From assembly GCA_964036275.1 (NCBI GenBank), contig OZ038434.1, forward strand, positions 17,659,879 through 17,723,878: a DNA stretch of 64,000 nucleotides, given 5' to 3'. Shown piece by piece: positions 24,491-45,173 of this stretch. The position numbers were made by a program, and so were the translations under genes. A model generated the notes under the pieces. The model did not search any database and had not been told where the DNA came from. It saw nothing but the letters and a program-made list of their open reading frames with translations. The DNA comes from Litoditis marina. Its lineage: Eukaryota > Nematoda > Chromadorea > Rhabditida > Rhabditidae. How positions within the stretch are numbered: the first letter of the stretch is position 1; every line of letters starts with the position of its first letter.

Positions 24491-24717
24491 TATTAATGTA
24501 TCTGGTGACTAGTCGGTAGTGAATGTAACCACCGAGCTGGAGACGTGCAAACAAATCCACGATCGTGAAATAAAAACGTGAAAACGTGAAATAAGGATCA
24601 ACTCTGATTAAAAACTTCCGATCATACACCTTATAGAACACCAGTGACGAGAGAGGTTATTGTGTTTATTATCATACAGTGGTTAAACAAATATATTACA
24701 TGAAGTGAGAACTTGCG

Positions 24718-24837
24718 TATACTGTTAGTCAATTGCCCAGTCAGGTGAAACACAGCAGAATTGAGGAACTTGCAATAAGAAAGTGCACGTGCCTCATTAG
24801 GATGCTTTACGTGATTATTCAATTTTCTTATAGTATA
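24718..24837 (+). repeat. Dispersed repeat family A, copy 3
   Basis: Starts TATACTGTTAGTCAATTG and ends TTTTCTTATAGTATA, with the core GTGAAACACAGCAGAATTG. It ends 7 bp short of the astacin stop codon at 24845-24847, so the astacin 3' UTR is largely made of this element. Confidence 0.75.
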
Positions 24838-24844
24838 ATCGATA

Positions 24845-27800
24845 TCAGTTTGGATTGGCGCAGAATCCGCAGGTATAGGCACAATGGTACTCGACGAGGT
24901 TCGGTTCCCCGCTGCTGCACCAGCCACTGCTCTTCAGGGAAGCACAGCTAAAACAACAGAAATAGTCTGCTCGATCATGCTACATTGAAATGAGTAATCA
25001 TTCCACCGATTCTAGAACAAATAATAGCAAAGAACCTATAAAAACGGGGTCAGCTTTATTAGAATGTACAAATCATATACATTCTTCGTTGTGAATTTAT
25101 CTCGATACATACATGCCATTACTTACAAAATTCGACCGACAATCAGTGGGATAAAACTTAGCACAAAGCGGGGAAGGCGCAAATACTCCGTAAATATTTG
25201 CTCAGGGAAAATCGAGCCCTTCAGAGAAAATCTGGAGAGCAGTCAAGAAGCACCATTCTGCAACAATGTGATGTGATCAAATAAATCTTGAATCTTGAAG
25301 AACAACTTCAAATTGAACCCCGTACTCACGCGTTGTAAACATCTTTGCATGGTGTTTTCGCGACGCCACATAGTCCACACTCGGCCGCACAGTTGTACTT
25401 GATGATGTCGATGGTAGAGGTGGAAGAGGGGGTACAGAATCCCGTACGTTTTAGAGCCGCGCAGGAGGAACTACAAAGGGAACGAATATGGATAATCAGA
25501 CAAAGTAAATATAATACATTTATGACTCCTATAGTACGATAGAATGTCGCGGCGTCTAGTATATGGCTTCATTTTTACTCTTGAAACAATCTCATGAAAC
25601 TAAATCAGGTTTTGATCACACTTTTCATTTTCCGTATGTTCAGTCTCCTGTGCTATTGAACATTACCCCCAAAATGAAATGGTGCACTAACTCTCCGTTG
25701 ACGTTTCCGCACGTCTGTTGTCGAGAAGTAGTGGGCGGAGCAGTTGCGGCTGTCGTTTGGGGCTGGGTGGCAGCATCGGTGGTGGAGCCAGGCGGGGTGG
25801 AGGACGAGGGACTACCCACTGGAATTGAAAGGGAGTCGAGAGATAGAGGGGAGAGAGATGGAGCGAGAGGAACAGAAACAAAAAAAGAGAGAAAAAGGAA
25901 AGAATATGAAAGGAAAGAGAGAGCGCGAGGGAAATAGATCAAGAAAGCGAGGGAGAGAGAAAGAAAGAAAGAAAGGAAGAGATATAGAGATAGAGTGAGA
26001 GAGTTGGAAGTTGAGAATTCTGCACTGACCATATCGGTATTCAATAGTAAATTTCGTGAGATCGTATCGGTTGTGAACGACAACGGGTGTCGGATTCAGT
26101 TGACTCGTCATGATTTGATTGGTAAATTCTTGGCAACAAAACCTGAAATATATTTGGGAAACGTCATCGATACCAGGGAAAGCGGGCAGTGACAACGCAA
26201 TCTAGAGTTATTGAAACACTTGCCGATGTCCTTATCTCATACTCATTATTTTATCAACTTGAAACTGTGGGGTTCGGGAAAGAGCGAGGATGCCAAACAC
26301 AATTACGCACAAACAGCTCATGACAGCATCACCGACATAGGCAGATAATTAGCGCTTCTTCATTTCTATACATGTCTGAATTCTTGTTCATACAACTCAA
26401 AACGCATTCTTCGTAGAACTGTCACGTGGATTGATTCTTACTGTAAATGACGTTAGGTTGGAGAGTAGGGAAGAACGAACTGCATACTTTCATGGTTTGA
26501 TGTGGTGCCCAACTAACTTTGGATTGACAACTCTCTGATCGGTCTTGGTCTTGATTTCGATGCCATTGAACGAGCAGCCGTATCCACACTGCGAGTTGAC
26601 CATGCTCGTGATTCTCACTTGAACTGAAGTTCCCTCTGGCGCCTATGGATGAACTCTATTTCGTATTTCATTTAATCTTCATTTGTTCACGTCGCTTCGT
26701 TATCATTTCTAGTCATTCCCAAATAACCTGTGAGAAGAGCCCACGACGTATCCATGGGAGAAGTTGATGGTATGTTCCACAGATTTCATTTTAAGTCTAG
26801 AAAGTGTTTTGTTCCAGAAAAAGACTTTTCGTTCGTTTTATCCTATCCCGCTTTGTTTGTAGTTCAATCCTGTCGACCGAAATTCGAAAGTTATCGTGTA
26901 TATTGATATCAAACGAAACCAGTATTTTTATCCTTATATGATTAAGAATAGCAACCTGGTTCTCGTAAGGTGGTTCTGAGCGAGTCGAAAAAAAATCAAG
27001 AAACAAAAAACCGTCCAACTGTTGAAAGATTGAAACACTGGGAGTCGGTAACCGTTAAACGTTCAAAAAGTTCGTGTTTCTGACATGATTTCAGAATCAA
27101 CTCGTTGACCCAACGTTGTTGCGTTTATAGTAGATTCTATTCGCTTCTCTTGTTCATAATCACATGACCAGAAAAAGCAAATAACAAGATTTTATACCTA
27201 GGTGACGAAAACAGGACAGAACCAGAACTGTCAAGACGACAATTGCTGCTAATGCTAGTTTATACTATTTTCTTGAAAAAGGTAGCGTTTTCTATAGGAG
27301 TCGTCGACATCATCTCGAAGCATTACCAGTAGTCAAGACCGAAAACAACAGCAGAAGTGGGAGTTACCGTAATCCAATGTGTACACGTAGTGTAGATGTC
27401 CTTTGTTCCGCTTCCACTTGAGCCAAGCGAAATCTGCTGTGATTTCCAACTTGTGGTTGCGGTCAAACTGGCTCCACAACCGGACGGCTGTAATGGGGGG
27501 GATAGGGGCATCATTCGAGTTCAAAAATGTGCGTTTTCGAGCTTTAGTGTCTGAGAAAGTTTCGAGTTCAGAAATCTCGAGTATTGAGTAAGTTTCGAGT
27601 TCTCCCTGTGTAACTCTTTGTCTCTTTTGTCTCTCTGTGGCTATATCACTAACTGTCTCTATAGCTCGCTCTCTAATTCTCTCGCCTTTCTTCTCTCTCT
27701 CATTCGCTTTATTCCTTTTTGTCTCCCTTCTTCTTCTTTCTCTCACGTTTTCCCAAAGTTGGGAATGGGTTGACTGTGTTTTGAATATGAATTGTGGCTC

Positions 27801-30800
27801 CCACTCTTTCGCCGCAAGTCGGTCCCCCATATCCCTCCGGACAGTTGCACTTGGAACAATCGTTCGGGTTCGGGGTTCCCCCATTCTCACATTGGCCCGA
27901 GGAGGGACAGCGAGCTGAAGGTGAGACAACTACTGTCACAAAGAACTTCGAAGCGCACAGAAAACGGTTATTTAATAGTTTTATATTTTCGAACTCTACA
28001 AGCTACACCCATAATGGCGCAGTGATCTCTGCAGAGCCCACGATATCTCGCCGGAAACATTCTGCTAGACTTCTTAACTTCACTAATATTATGACTATTC
28101 ATGATACAAAAATGGGCATGTCACAAGGTACCTCATGATTCTGTCTCACAAGTGAAAACATTTTACTAGAAAACGAACCGTCACAACCGTAGTGTTTGTT
28201 GAGGAACATCATGTCGTAGAAGGATATCTGTCTGTTTCCCATTGTGTACACATAGGAGGTGTCTTTTGGGATGATGGTTATGCTGTTCCAAGTACTCGAA
28301 AACCTGAACTCATCGTTTTTTAGAAGTATGTTATTGATCTTTTAATCATCACAAATGATGGATATCGACTTTGGCGATAGTTCCAGTACACCGATTTTAA
28401 GCCACCAGAGAAAGAAATATTCAGAAGACACACCCTTTGTGTCTGCACAGAATAGTGCAACTTAGTTTAATTCTCAACCAGGCGCAGAAAAAGCGTAATT
28501 TATTCCAATTTAGCTACCTTTTCGCCACATTGGGACCGCACCCACGTGATCTCACCGAGTCCTTCCCTTCTATTAGAGGCTGATAGACCCCGAATTTCAC
28601 CTGAGTTGGCGATGTACGTGTTATAGTTCAGGTGAATTGTTGAGAACCATTCATGTTGAAAATAGGGATTTCTGTTCTAACTTGGTGTTAAAAGTGTACA
28701 CAATCGTGTAAATATTATTAAGAAGATACAACCGTCCACGCAGCTCAAACTACAACTCAGCTGTTTTCACCACCATATACCAGAATCACAGTTCGAAAGC
28801 AATGATCTCATCTGGCTACGTGGACTTTATGGTACGATTCCGCACTGAATTTGTTTATGGTACTACTCAGGGTTGGGGACGCAAATAGCCGCGTATAATA
28901 AGCGCCGCGTTCAGCCGATAGACGCCGCGACTAGCGCGCAAATAGCGGCGTTTATTATGAGCCGCACTTTGCTGCGCAAAAGGAGCTGATTGCAGGCACA
29001 TTACAGCGATTCATACAGAGTTGCATGAAAAGTTGGTGAATAATAGAATAATTTCAAATAACTCGGCGGATTGCATTGTTAAGCGCGGCTACTTGCTCGC
29101 TACTTGCACCCTGCTACGGCTGATAGCTAAGCAATTAGCGGTTAGATGCCACAAAACGCCGCGCTTTGGTAAAGCGCGGCTATTTGCGTCCCGAACCCTG
29201 TGTAGTGCGAGTCCAATTTTTCAATAAAAGTAGGAAACTGACGCGGAAGCTCCGTAGTGCATGAAACTGCCATACTCATAGGGTGTGTAGTTGATGACTT
29301 GGCTGGATGCCATCTTGTCGAAATTGAATTGGGTTCCCGACTGGAATTACTTCAATGAGGTAGGTTTCAATATTGAGGGTTGGTAATACAGTCTTACATG
29401 CAAAAATTGATGCTTGGCCCGTCTGAACGGAAACTATATAGTTATGTGTTTAGATCATTCAATTAAAAAATCAGATATTTTACGCTAAATCCTAAATGCG
29501 ATACCAAATAATTCTGCCATTTCGTATTTCCCTCTTCAACCCATTCTCGATCGACAACATTATATTCTATCATATTAGTTTCTATTCTTTATTGTCTCCT
29601 TACTTTTTCGTAGTTTTAAGGTAATTTTCGTTCAAGCGGTTCGATATAGTTCACACCATTCCTACTGAGACTCCTAAAGTCACCTTACTAACATTCCGAA
29701 GGCTGTTCTGAAGCTGAAAATGTAGTTCATGTAAAATGCTTTCGTATATTTACTCTACTGGAGAAGGAGAATGAGGTACGAAAATCCTCAACTTCTTCGA
29801 TCGAAAGTAAGTGAGCAAAACGGCTTGGAAGTTTCGAAATCCTACTGTAGAAGTCTCAGTAGGAATGGAAAAGACTATATAATCATCACAGTTGGTCAAC
29901 GACATGATGATGAACTGTTGTTCAGTAGTTCAGTGCTTTGTTATAGTTTCTCACTTGTATGTTCTGTAGGTTGATGGTGACATAGTAGTCTCTGTCATCC
30001 CGAGATTGCATGTGCCAACTACCCAGGGCGTGGGTCAGTTCATGAGCTACGATTCCGATCTGTACGATGTAGTTTGAAACAGATGATTCATCTATAGGTT
30101 CCATATAGGGGACATATATATTCGTATAGAAGAAGGAGTACAACTCTGTATAGTAGTTTGATGTTTACACATATCAGAAGTCTCATAACCTCATTAAAAG
30201 AAGTGGAATCAAACTCCAGACAGGATCGTACACCATGCACAGTTTCTTGATTTTTGTCCAAGAACTTTGTAATACTGAAGATTTTAGATACACGTGTGTA
30301 TATAATCCCTACAAGATATAAAAGTATAGAAGCAATATTTTCACGACATTAACTATAACAAGTGATCGTTGAAAAAGGGACAACGTACCACCTCACAGCC
30401 GTCTCCAATCGAAAGAGTCTGCTCCCCACCCAACATTCCGACGTTCGAGTAGCAGCCACCGGAACTCAGAATCTAAGCAACGATAAGTAACTTCGATAAG
30501 AGTTTGCTATTGCGTGAAAACTAAATGTAGTATTCGTCTAACGTCATTGTGACAACATGTTCCACAAGAATCAGTTTAAAAGGGCACGATCATGTCATAA
30601 GTAATAGCTTATTAAATGTATTGTATACAGTGTAAAAACGCTTCTACATAGTGTAAATCCATGTTTGGAGGTGCTTTCTAAGCGTTTATTCACACAATAT
30701 ACTCGAGGGTTCTTCAGCGAGTTTGTGAACATTGATATCATCACAAATTGAGTGGGCGACGATTCAGCTAGAATGCGTTAAGCTACTATCTATTACTCAA

Positions 30801-32921
30801 GTGAGAACTTCAACTGATAGTTTATAACTTCACGATAGATACTATGCATGGATAAAATATGATTGGTCAAATTTGAAAGAAAAGTACTCATACAGTTTTT
30901 TATACGAGACATAAGCTCGAAGTGTTTTAGCTGAATCGTCGCCCACTCACAATTCGATTGTCAGCTACTTTTATCCGCACTTATTTTGGGGGAAGGGGCA
31001 AACGTACGAAATTCCGGAGTTGCACTTCTTAAATACCTCCAATGATTTCTCAAGAACTTTAAACCACCTCCTAATTCAAAATTCCGTATGAACTCTCTAC
31101 CTTGATCCTATTTTGAGCTCTGTTATCATTGATGAATCGAATACACGTTCTACTCTGGATGTAGTCCATCGCAGCTGAGAGAGAAGCCAGTTTCCGTTGT
31201 GCTGAACAATTGTTGAATATAATTATTAATTTCTATATTTCTATAATTATTTATAATATAGTTAAATAATAAACATGTCAAACTCGAATGAACCTACAAT
31301 AGACTGATCAAAGTGATGATCAAAGTGGTGAGGATGTTTAAACTGTGTTCCAAGGTGAAAATGCTCACATAGACTGCTGTCGAAGTAGTAGTACAACTTG
31401 GCATCGGTCCATTTCGAGTAAATTGATGTCAATTGTCTCTTGGATCGAGTGGAATTGTCACCGAAAAGGGACTTCTCCCTGTCTTCTAGTTGCTGCCTAA
31501 AGACGGTTGTTCTTTTTATGTTTGTCTGAGGCTGTATGCAGTAATATCCAGTAAGCAATTCCCGACCTGCTTCAAAGTTTACAGTTTGCTTTGCTCTCGC
31601 AGAACTGTTTATAGTGGGTGCCAAGTTTATTAATATTTGTCTCTTGCTGGAACCGAACTTGCGAAAAAAAAGATTTGGAGCAGGGTGCTAACCACTGCGC
31701 TATGGAACTTCATGAGCTATGAGCGTTGAAATCGAGGAATGTGCGTGCACAGAGGTAATTGAGATATACAGTACCCTCCCGTCGTTCCTTTGGCGACGAC
31801 TGTAGTCTGCGAACATTAAGTAGGGGACAAGATACTTTTTCCGAAAGGCGAGCTGAGTCCTCAAATGGGAAAAAGTTATTTGGGATGTGGTTTTCATAGA
31901 GTGAACGTGTTTTTTTTCATAGTTTAATTCTAAGTGATCTTACTCTGATAGGTTGATGTCTCCTTCGTATAGATATTGATCGACTCCCTCCTGTTGGTTT
32001 ACGTCGAATAGGTCAGTGGCGTTGGCAGTTATTTTGACCGGAACGATGCTCTACAATTGAGATGATATCACGTGCGCCGCTCACGTGGTAGGAACAAGAT
32101 TCATGGATCATAGTCCTTGTTTTCCGGTCAATAAAACGTGATAACATTAACAAAGAAGTAAAAAAATGAAACTATAACTTTAAACCACACCACTTTTGTA
32201 AAGGAAAACTACCTTGATCAAATTTCAAACTCTCTAGAAGATGAAAAAGATGTGTATTTTCCATTCAACTATCTCCAGTCGGTTATTCTTAGCTGTTTGT
32301 ACAGATATATATGCCTAGTTAGAAGATCACGTCCTAACTAACTTTCGACATCACCAGATTGACCTGATATGATCGATCAATCATACTTGATCTCACAAAA
32401 TCGATCAATACTCGTGGCCGGGGGTGAATCAGCTTGAACCTTTCTCAGTTCCACAGTGTCCTCCTGTTGGAGTCTGGCTGTTTTCCCCTTCTCTTTGGTC
32501 CATTCTCCCAAGTGTCCGAGTCTCCGTTTACGATCCTCCAAGTCGATTCCATGAAGACTCTGAACCGTCGTTATTTCTTTTCGTTTAAAAAAAGAGCGAA
32601 CCTTGTTCGTAAAATCATAACATTGTACGTCAACTGTATACTGGAAGTAAATTGAATATTCACGTTAAGTTTGCATTCTAATAAGATCCGCCAGATATAT
32701 ACCGCGGCAAGCGGGTACCGACCTCGGGGCACATTAGAAAGACAACCACACGTTAACCACTTGACCACTCTACGCATGTATATGAAATGATCGCAACCGC
32801 TGCAGGGAGAAAGTACCTGAGAGAGTTCCTTCTTATGCTGAGAACTGAGTTCTTTGTTTTTATCGGAGGGGCGTCCTGCTACTGCATAGAAAACTACTGC
32901 CAAGACGAATAGTTTGAGCAT
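24845..32921 (-). CDS. Astacin metalloprotease with EGF, CUB and two ShK domains (603 aa), paralog 1
   Basis: Secreted zinc endopeptidase of the M12A (NAS) family. Exons in transcript order: 32921-32817, 32559-32440, 32050-31944, 31496-31369, 31201-31101, 30472-30389, 30059-29955, 29340-29243, 28303-28179, 27914-27805, 27487-27368, 26642-26518, 26142-26030, 25818-25692, 25470-25330 and 24947-24845. A signal peptide (MLKLFVLAVVFYAVAG) leads a propeptide that ends in a furin-like RSKR at about residue 131. The catalytic site HELTHALGSWHMQSRDDRD is at about 221-239, and the Met-turn is SFMHYG. An EGF domain (325-361) is followed by a CUB domain (362-481), a Thr/Pro/Ser linker and two six-cysteine ShK domains. 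All catalytic residues are intact. The neighbour at 34381 is a paralog with the same exon phases, so the pair arose by tandem duplication. Confidence 0.92.
25832..26010. repeat. GA-rich low-complexity tract
   Basis: Purine-rich GAGAGA/AAAGAAAG sequence in the intron between CUB and linker exons of astacin paralog 1. Long open frames on both strands here are artefacts. Confidence 0.8.
28868..29200. repeat. hAT-like MITE with CAGGG ends
   Basis: Left end CAGGGTTGGGGACGCAAATA and right end TATTTGCGTCCCGAACCCTG match as inverted repeats for 25 of 26 bp. The interior is rich in GCCGCG/CGCGGC blocks, far more GC-rich than the surrounding intron. The CAGGG terminus suggests hAT. I did not find a convincing 8-bp duplication. 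Confidence 0.65.
30748..30949. repeat. Short inverted-repeat element
   Basis: The left arm TTGAGTGGGCGACGATTCAG CT (30748-30769) is mirrored by AGCTGAATCGTCGCCCACTC A (30929-30949). The two arms are ~160 bp apart, in an intron of astacin paralog 1. Probably a single MITE copy. Confidence 0.6.
31612..31806 (-). mobile_element. tRNA-derived SINE (second type), copy 2
   Basis: The same order as 15957-16155: leader, ATAGCGCAGTGGTTAGCAC, a weaker B box (GGTTCCAGCAAGAGAC region), and the end TTGGCACCCACTATA. It lies in an astacin intron. The B box has more changes than in copy 1. Confidence 0.55.
32637..32686 (-). repeat. Repeat family A, terminal fragment
   Basis: The minus strand matches only the right-hand 50 bp of family A (ATTCTAATAAG-side to CCAGTATA). 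A decayed fragment in intron 1 of astacin paralog 1. Confidence 0.5.
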
Positions 32922-33650
32922 CGTCACGACCTGCGAATACATTAGTTGTGACGGGTAATAATATATAGAAGAACAAATCTAGTTGTAGTTTAAAAAAATC
33001 TAGTTTTAGTATCTTTCCAAAAATTTGTCAGGCAACAACAAACAGAGAAATCCGTGCTAAACATTGTTCAGTGAGATTATGCATTAGTTTAGGCAATTCT
33101 AAGATTGGCTCTTTTGAAGCAACTTGAAAAGGGACTGAAGTTTTGTTGAAAATTATCTTGGCGACCGAAGCTTTAGCGTACCCAATGGAACTCCAAAAAT
33201 ACCAATATCAGTAAAATATAAATAATTATATGAACATCGTGGCGGAACGGAGTGAAATTTAGGAGTTGTGATTGTGAGCGTATTTAAATACTACCAACTT
33301 TTCAATTACAGAAAAAGTTCGGCAATAACAAATTTTCATATTAACAACACCATTTGTTCGCCCACACTCAGCTCATAGGATAACATAATATTGGTAGATA
33401 ACAACACGGAATCCTCTAAATATAGTCTGTTTTCGTGCTTCACATGAATTGAAGTTCGATGATCGCGGTTTTAATCCTATAGAGTTCTATCGCTGTGTGA
33501 ATCTCCGTTAAAGCCTCAAATGGTCAGGCGAGCTTGTAATCTCGCAATATCACGTGAGTTTTTTTCATGGTACATCTCACCCATCCTATGCTTAACCATA
33601 CGACTGGGAAAACATTTCACGAACCATGGCAGGCCCACCGTTGAGAATTA

Positions 33651-33764
33651 CAGTCACGTGAAACATGTTAAACACAGCAGAACTCAAAGACGTACAATGA
33701 TAAAGGGCACGATTCCTTATTAGAATACTAGATTCACGTGACTATTCAATTGACTTCTAGTACA
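33651..33764 (+). repeat. Dispersed repeat family A, copy 4
   Basis: CAGTCACGTGAAACATGTTA at the start and ATTCACGTGACTATTCAATT near the end. The subterminal CACGTGA is inverted at the two ends. Confidence 0.8.
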
Positions 33765-33950
33765 CGTCGCCTGATGTGACACCAATTCAACTGAAAAGTT
33801 CTGATCCGGGGGAAACTAATTTCGTGTCAGATAGGTCTTTGAAATCCACCAACAAACACATGCTGAAATGTTGCTCTAGCTGCAACTTCAAAAGGTTTAA
33901 ATGACAATCGGTATGATTTTTCACATGTCTCTCCCCCTCTCTTTCACCCC

Positions 33951-33954
<4 letters not shown>

Positions 33955-34042
<88 letters not shown>
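33955..34042. repeat. (CT)n microsatellite
   Basis: Uninterrupted CTCTCT over most of 33955-34042 with one CCC break. Confidence 0.95.
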
Positions 34043-34380
34043 CTCTTTTGTACACCTAGTTGTTCTTTTATTTCTCTTCCTGTTGTTTTTCCTCGCCATT
34101 TTTGCGCTTTCTGATCGTTTCATCACCACTGTTAAATAACTTTATTATTACAACGGGAACTAGGTGCTCACACAGTCGAAAACATACCGGAAAACGAGTA
34201 AATGGGTGAAAGTATACTACTGGAAGAGAGGGTTAACTGCATCACAAACTCCAATGCGTCGTACAGAGTTTATGGCTCTGTGTTTTGATGCGTTCCGTTC
34301 TTCAACGTGATTAGATAGAAAGCATAGATGATCGAAATGCAAACAGAATACCATATTCGGAAAAAAACAGTAAGTCGAAA

Positions 34381-42647
<8,267 letters not shown>

Positions 42648-45173
42648 CTCTCTGGAAATTTACATCGATGAATAACAATCACTTTCTAACCTGAGGATGA
42701 TCTCGGGATTCATGAAGAGAAGAAGAACTTGAACGATGGGTCAATCAACTCAAATACTTTTCCCTAATTTAGTGCTCTAGAGAATAATTCTTCCTAGGAA
42801 TATTTGCTATAATTCCCTGGAAATGGCTAGTTACATAGGCAAAATAGCAAGGTCAATTAGACACGGGACAGCCTGCGTCTCTCTGGCCTGCACGGTATTT
42901 CGTTGTGGTTAGAGGTAGCTATGAAAGTGACCAGCCGATTGCCAGGAAAATCATGAAAAGCATGTTAGCTGATTTGGGTTGAATAAAAAAGGCGTAAACT
43001 TCGAAATTTCTGTTATAAAGTAAAAGCTTTTTACTGAAACTGGTTTCTTCTAGGAAAAAGCTGCTTAAGTACGAAATACATTCAATCAAAATTTTGCAAT
43101 CATCCCTTTTTTTAATAAAAACAAGCATTGTTAGCCTGCTATTGCTGTCACAAACAACAATAATTCAATCGGGTCACACAAAAACATGGTTTTCCAAAAA
43201 TAGTACATTTCTTTAGTTAGAAGTTGGAACACGAACGTTCCGGTTAAATTTCCGGGAAATTGTCACATTCACTCAGAAGTTTTGCAACATGACTAGTTGA
43301 CCTGAGTTTCTGCTCTTCACTGAACTTGACGATTATAAATACCACCAAGTTCACCAACGTATTAGCACGTTTTCTAATAAAAAATCATCCTCGGTTATTT
43401 TAGTTACAACATCAACATTTTACACAGTATTAGCAAAGACTCGAGAAATATAAAGGATGAGGTGCCTAATCGATCAAACTACATGCAACTCACCCAATTT
43501 TGTCCTGAGCACATATTTGTTCAATTCCAACCAAAAGTTGAAAAGTATAAGAATGAAATCTTGTCTAAAGAATATTTTGTTGAATGGGTTTAGCGCCTGA
43601 TCAGAAGCAACCACGCAACTCGTATATTCTCATGGTTCAATTCATGAACTGACTATTTTCTAGCTCTATTGCCATGATGTCCATGCTCACCGTAAAACCT
43701 TTGCAGATAGTTGATGAGCTGTTCAGAGTTCTCACGTTAAAGGTCAGGCGAGTTTTCAAACTGTTCTAAAATGCAGCCTTCGATTGAATTGAAGCAATCC
43801 TGACCATTTTTTTCTAAACTTCTCTCGCCTCACCATAAGCCAAACACCGTTTGAGCTAGTTTATTACGTAATGTATGATCTCAGACACTTTGTGCCCAAT
43901 TAAGACAAAACACTAATGTATTCCCTGTCTCAGCTCTAACTGCTCTGAGTTTAGATTTCTGTTCAACCCCAGTTCATATCCGTGGCAAACACAAACACTT
44001 AGCGCCCGAGTCGGACATAATATCATCAGAATCGCATTTGGTTCAAGTGTTTTTGTTAATTATACCGTAGTACGCCCCCTCTACTCGGACCAGAAACACG
44101 CTCATTGTACTATATCTATTAGTCGTTCGGTAGTACTGATATGATCACTCGGCCTGCTCTCATTCAAACTGTTTTGTTTTCTTCACATCGTTATTGGTAA
44201 TTGTGGTGTTTCAATACTTTCCAACCTCAAACTTATTTGAATGGAATGGTTGAACACATATTTTTGTCTCTGTTTCCGTTCGCAGTTCTGAACTCAAGTT
44301 CTGTCAACAAGTTGAGCGTTCGTCTCTATTCCCAATTTCGAATGTACAGGTCACATTTTGTGGCAGTTCGTTTTCTAACGACATATCGTGAGTGAACGTT
44401 AAGGATAGGCTAAGTTTGCAAGAAGTCAGACCACATCAAACGTACATCTGAATGACCGGATCTTAGGAGTATAAGGGTCGAGCCTCGATGTTGTTTTTTG
44501 TCACCTCTATATCTTTTTATTCCAAGGATGCAAATCATATTGTTTATAGCAAACTGAGGAAGTGCAAAAATTACCTAGGAATTCAAAGACAGTTCGAGTT
44601 GAGCATCGACTAATTCGATTATTGTTTCTGTAATCACATGATTCAACTGGGATTTATTCTTCTTCCCGTGAGAGTTCTGTTTTGGTTTAGTTTGCAGAAC
44701 TTGGAGTACTTTTGAAGTTTATGAGAAATTGCTGCTTTTTTATTGTACACCAACTTGTCTTTTAACTCATCAAGTGTACCAAGTGTTATCCATGTAGCGA
44801 TAAGATTATTTTTCTTTTTTTGTTACAGCTCAGAGTGGTTATAACGACAATCAACTATAATTTCGCCAGCTCTGTTTGAGACTTATCATCAGATGATCCT
44901 GTGATTCTTTCGAGAAAATCACTTTGGTCATTTTCGAATAGTCTACCGCAAGTGCCAATTTCAATATGCCAGAGATTGTTTGAAACTAACATTCCTCTCA
45001 TTATTGACCAAAAGCTAATGTGTTTTCTCTTCTGTTTATGCAATGAATCTCTAGCGCCGACTATATTACCAAATTGTTACAAGTTAATAACTGGTTGCCG
45101 TATTTTGTAAGCTCAAGTAGCCATGTAATGGTAAGCATACCCGAAAAAGAATTGGGCAAAAGAACATTTCAGA
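42648..45173. other. Intergenic region, nothing recognised
   Basis: 2.5 kb of AT-rich DNA between the divergent astacin paralog 2 (-) and the receptor gene (+). I found no supported exon, RNA gene or dispersed repeat. Promoters of both genes should lie here. Confidence 0.5.

Larger units (their letters stand above)
24473..24844. other. Convergent intergenic region
   Basis: The 3' ends of the secreted-protein gene (+) and the first astacin gene (-) face each other here. The side next to the astacin stop is a family-A element. A minus-strand AATAAA (TTTATT at 24664-24669) could serve the astacin transcript. Confidence 0.5.
32922..34380. other. Intergenic region between the astacin paralogs
   Basis: Should hold the promoter of paralog 1 and the 3' end of paralog 2. 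A TTCGCAG acceptor lies just upstream of the paralog-1 ATG. Apart from a family-A repeat and a CT microsatellite I see nothing definite. Confidence 0.5.
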
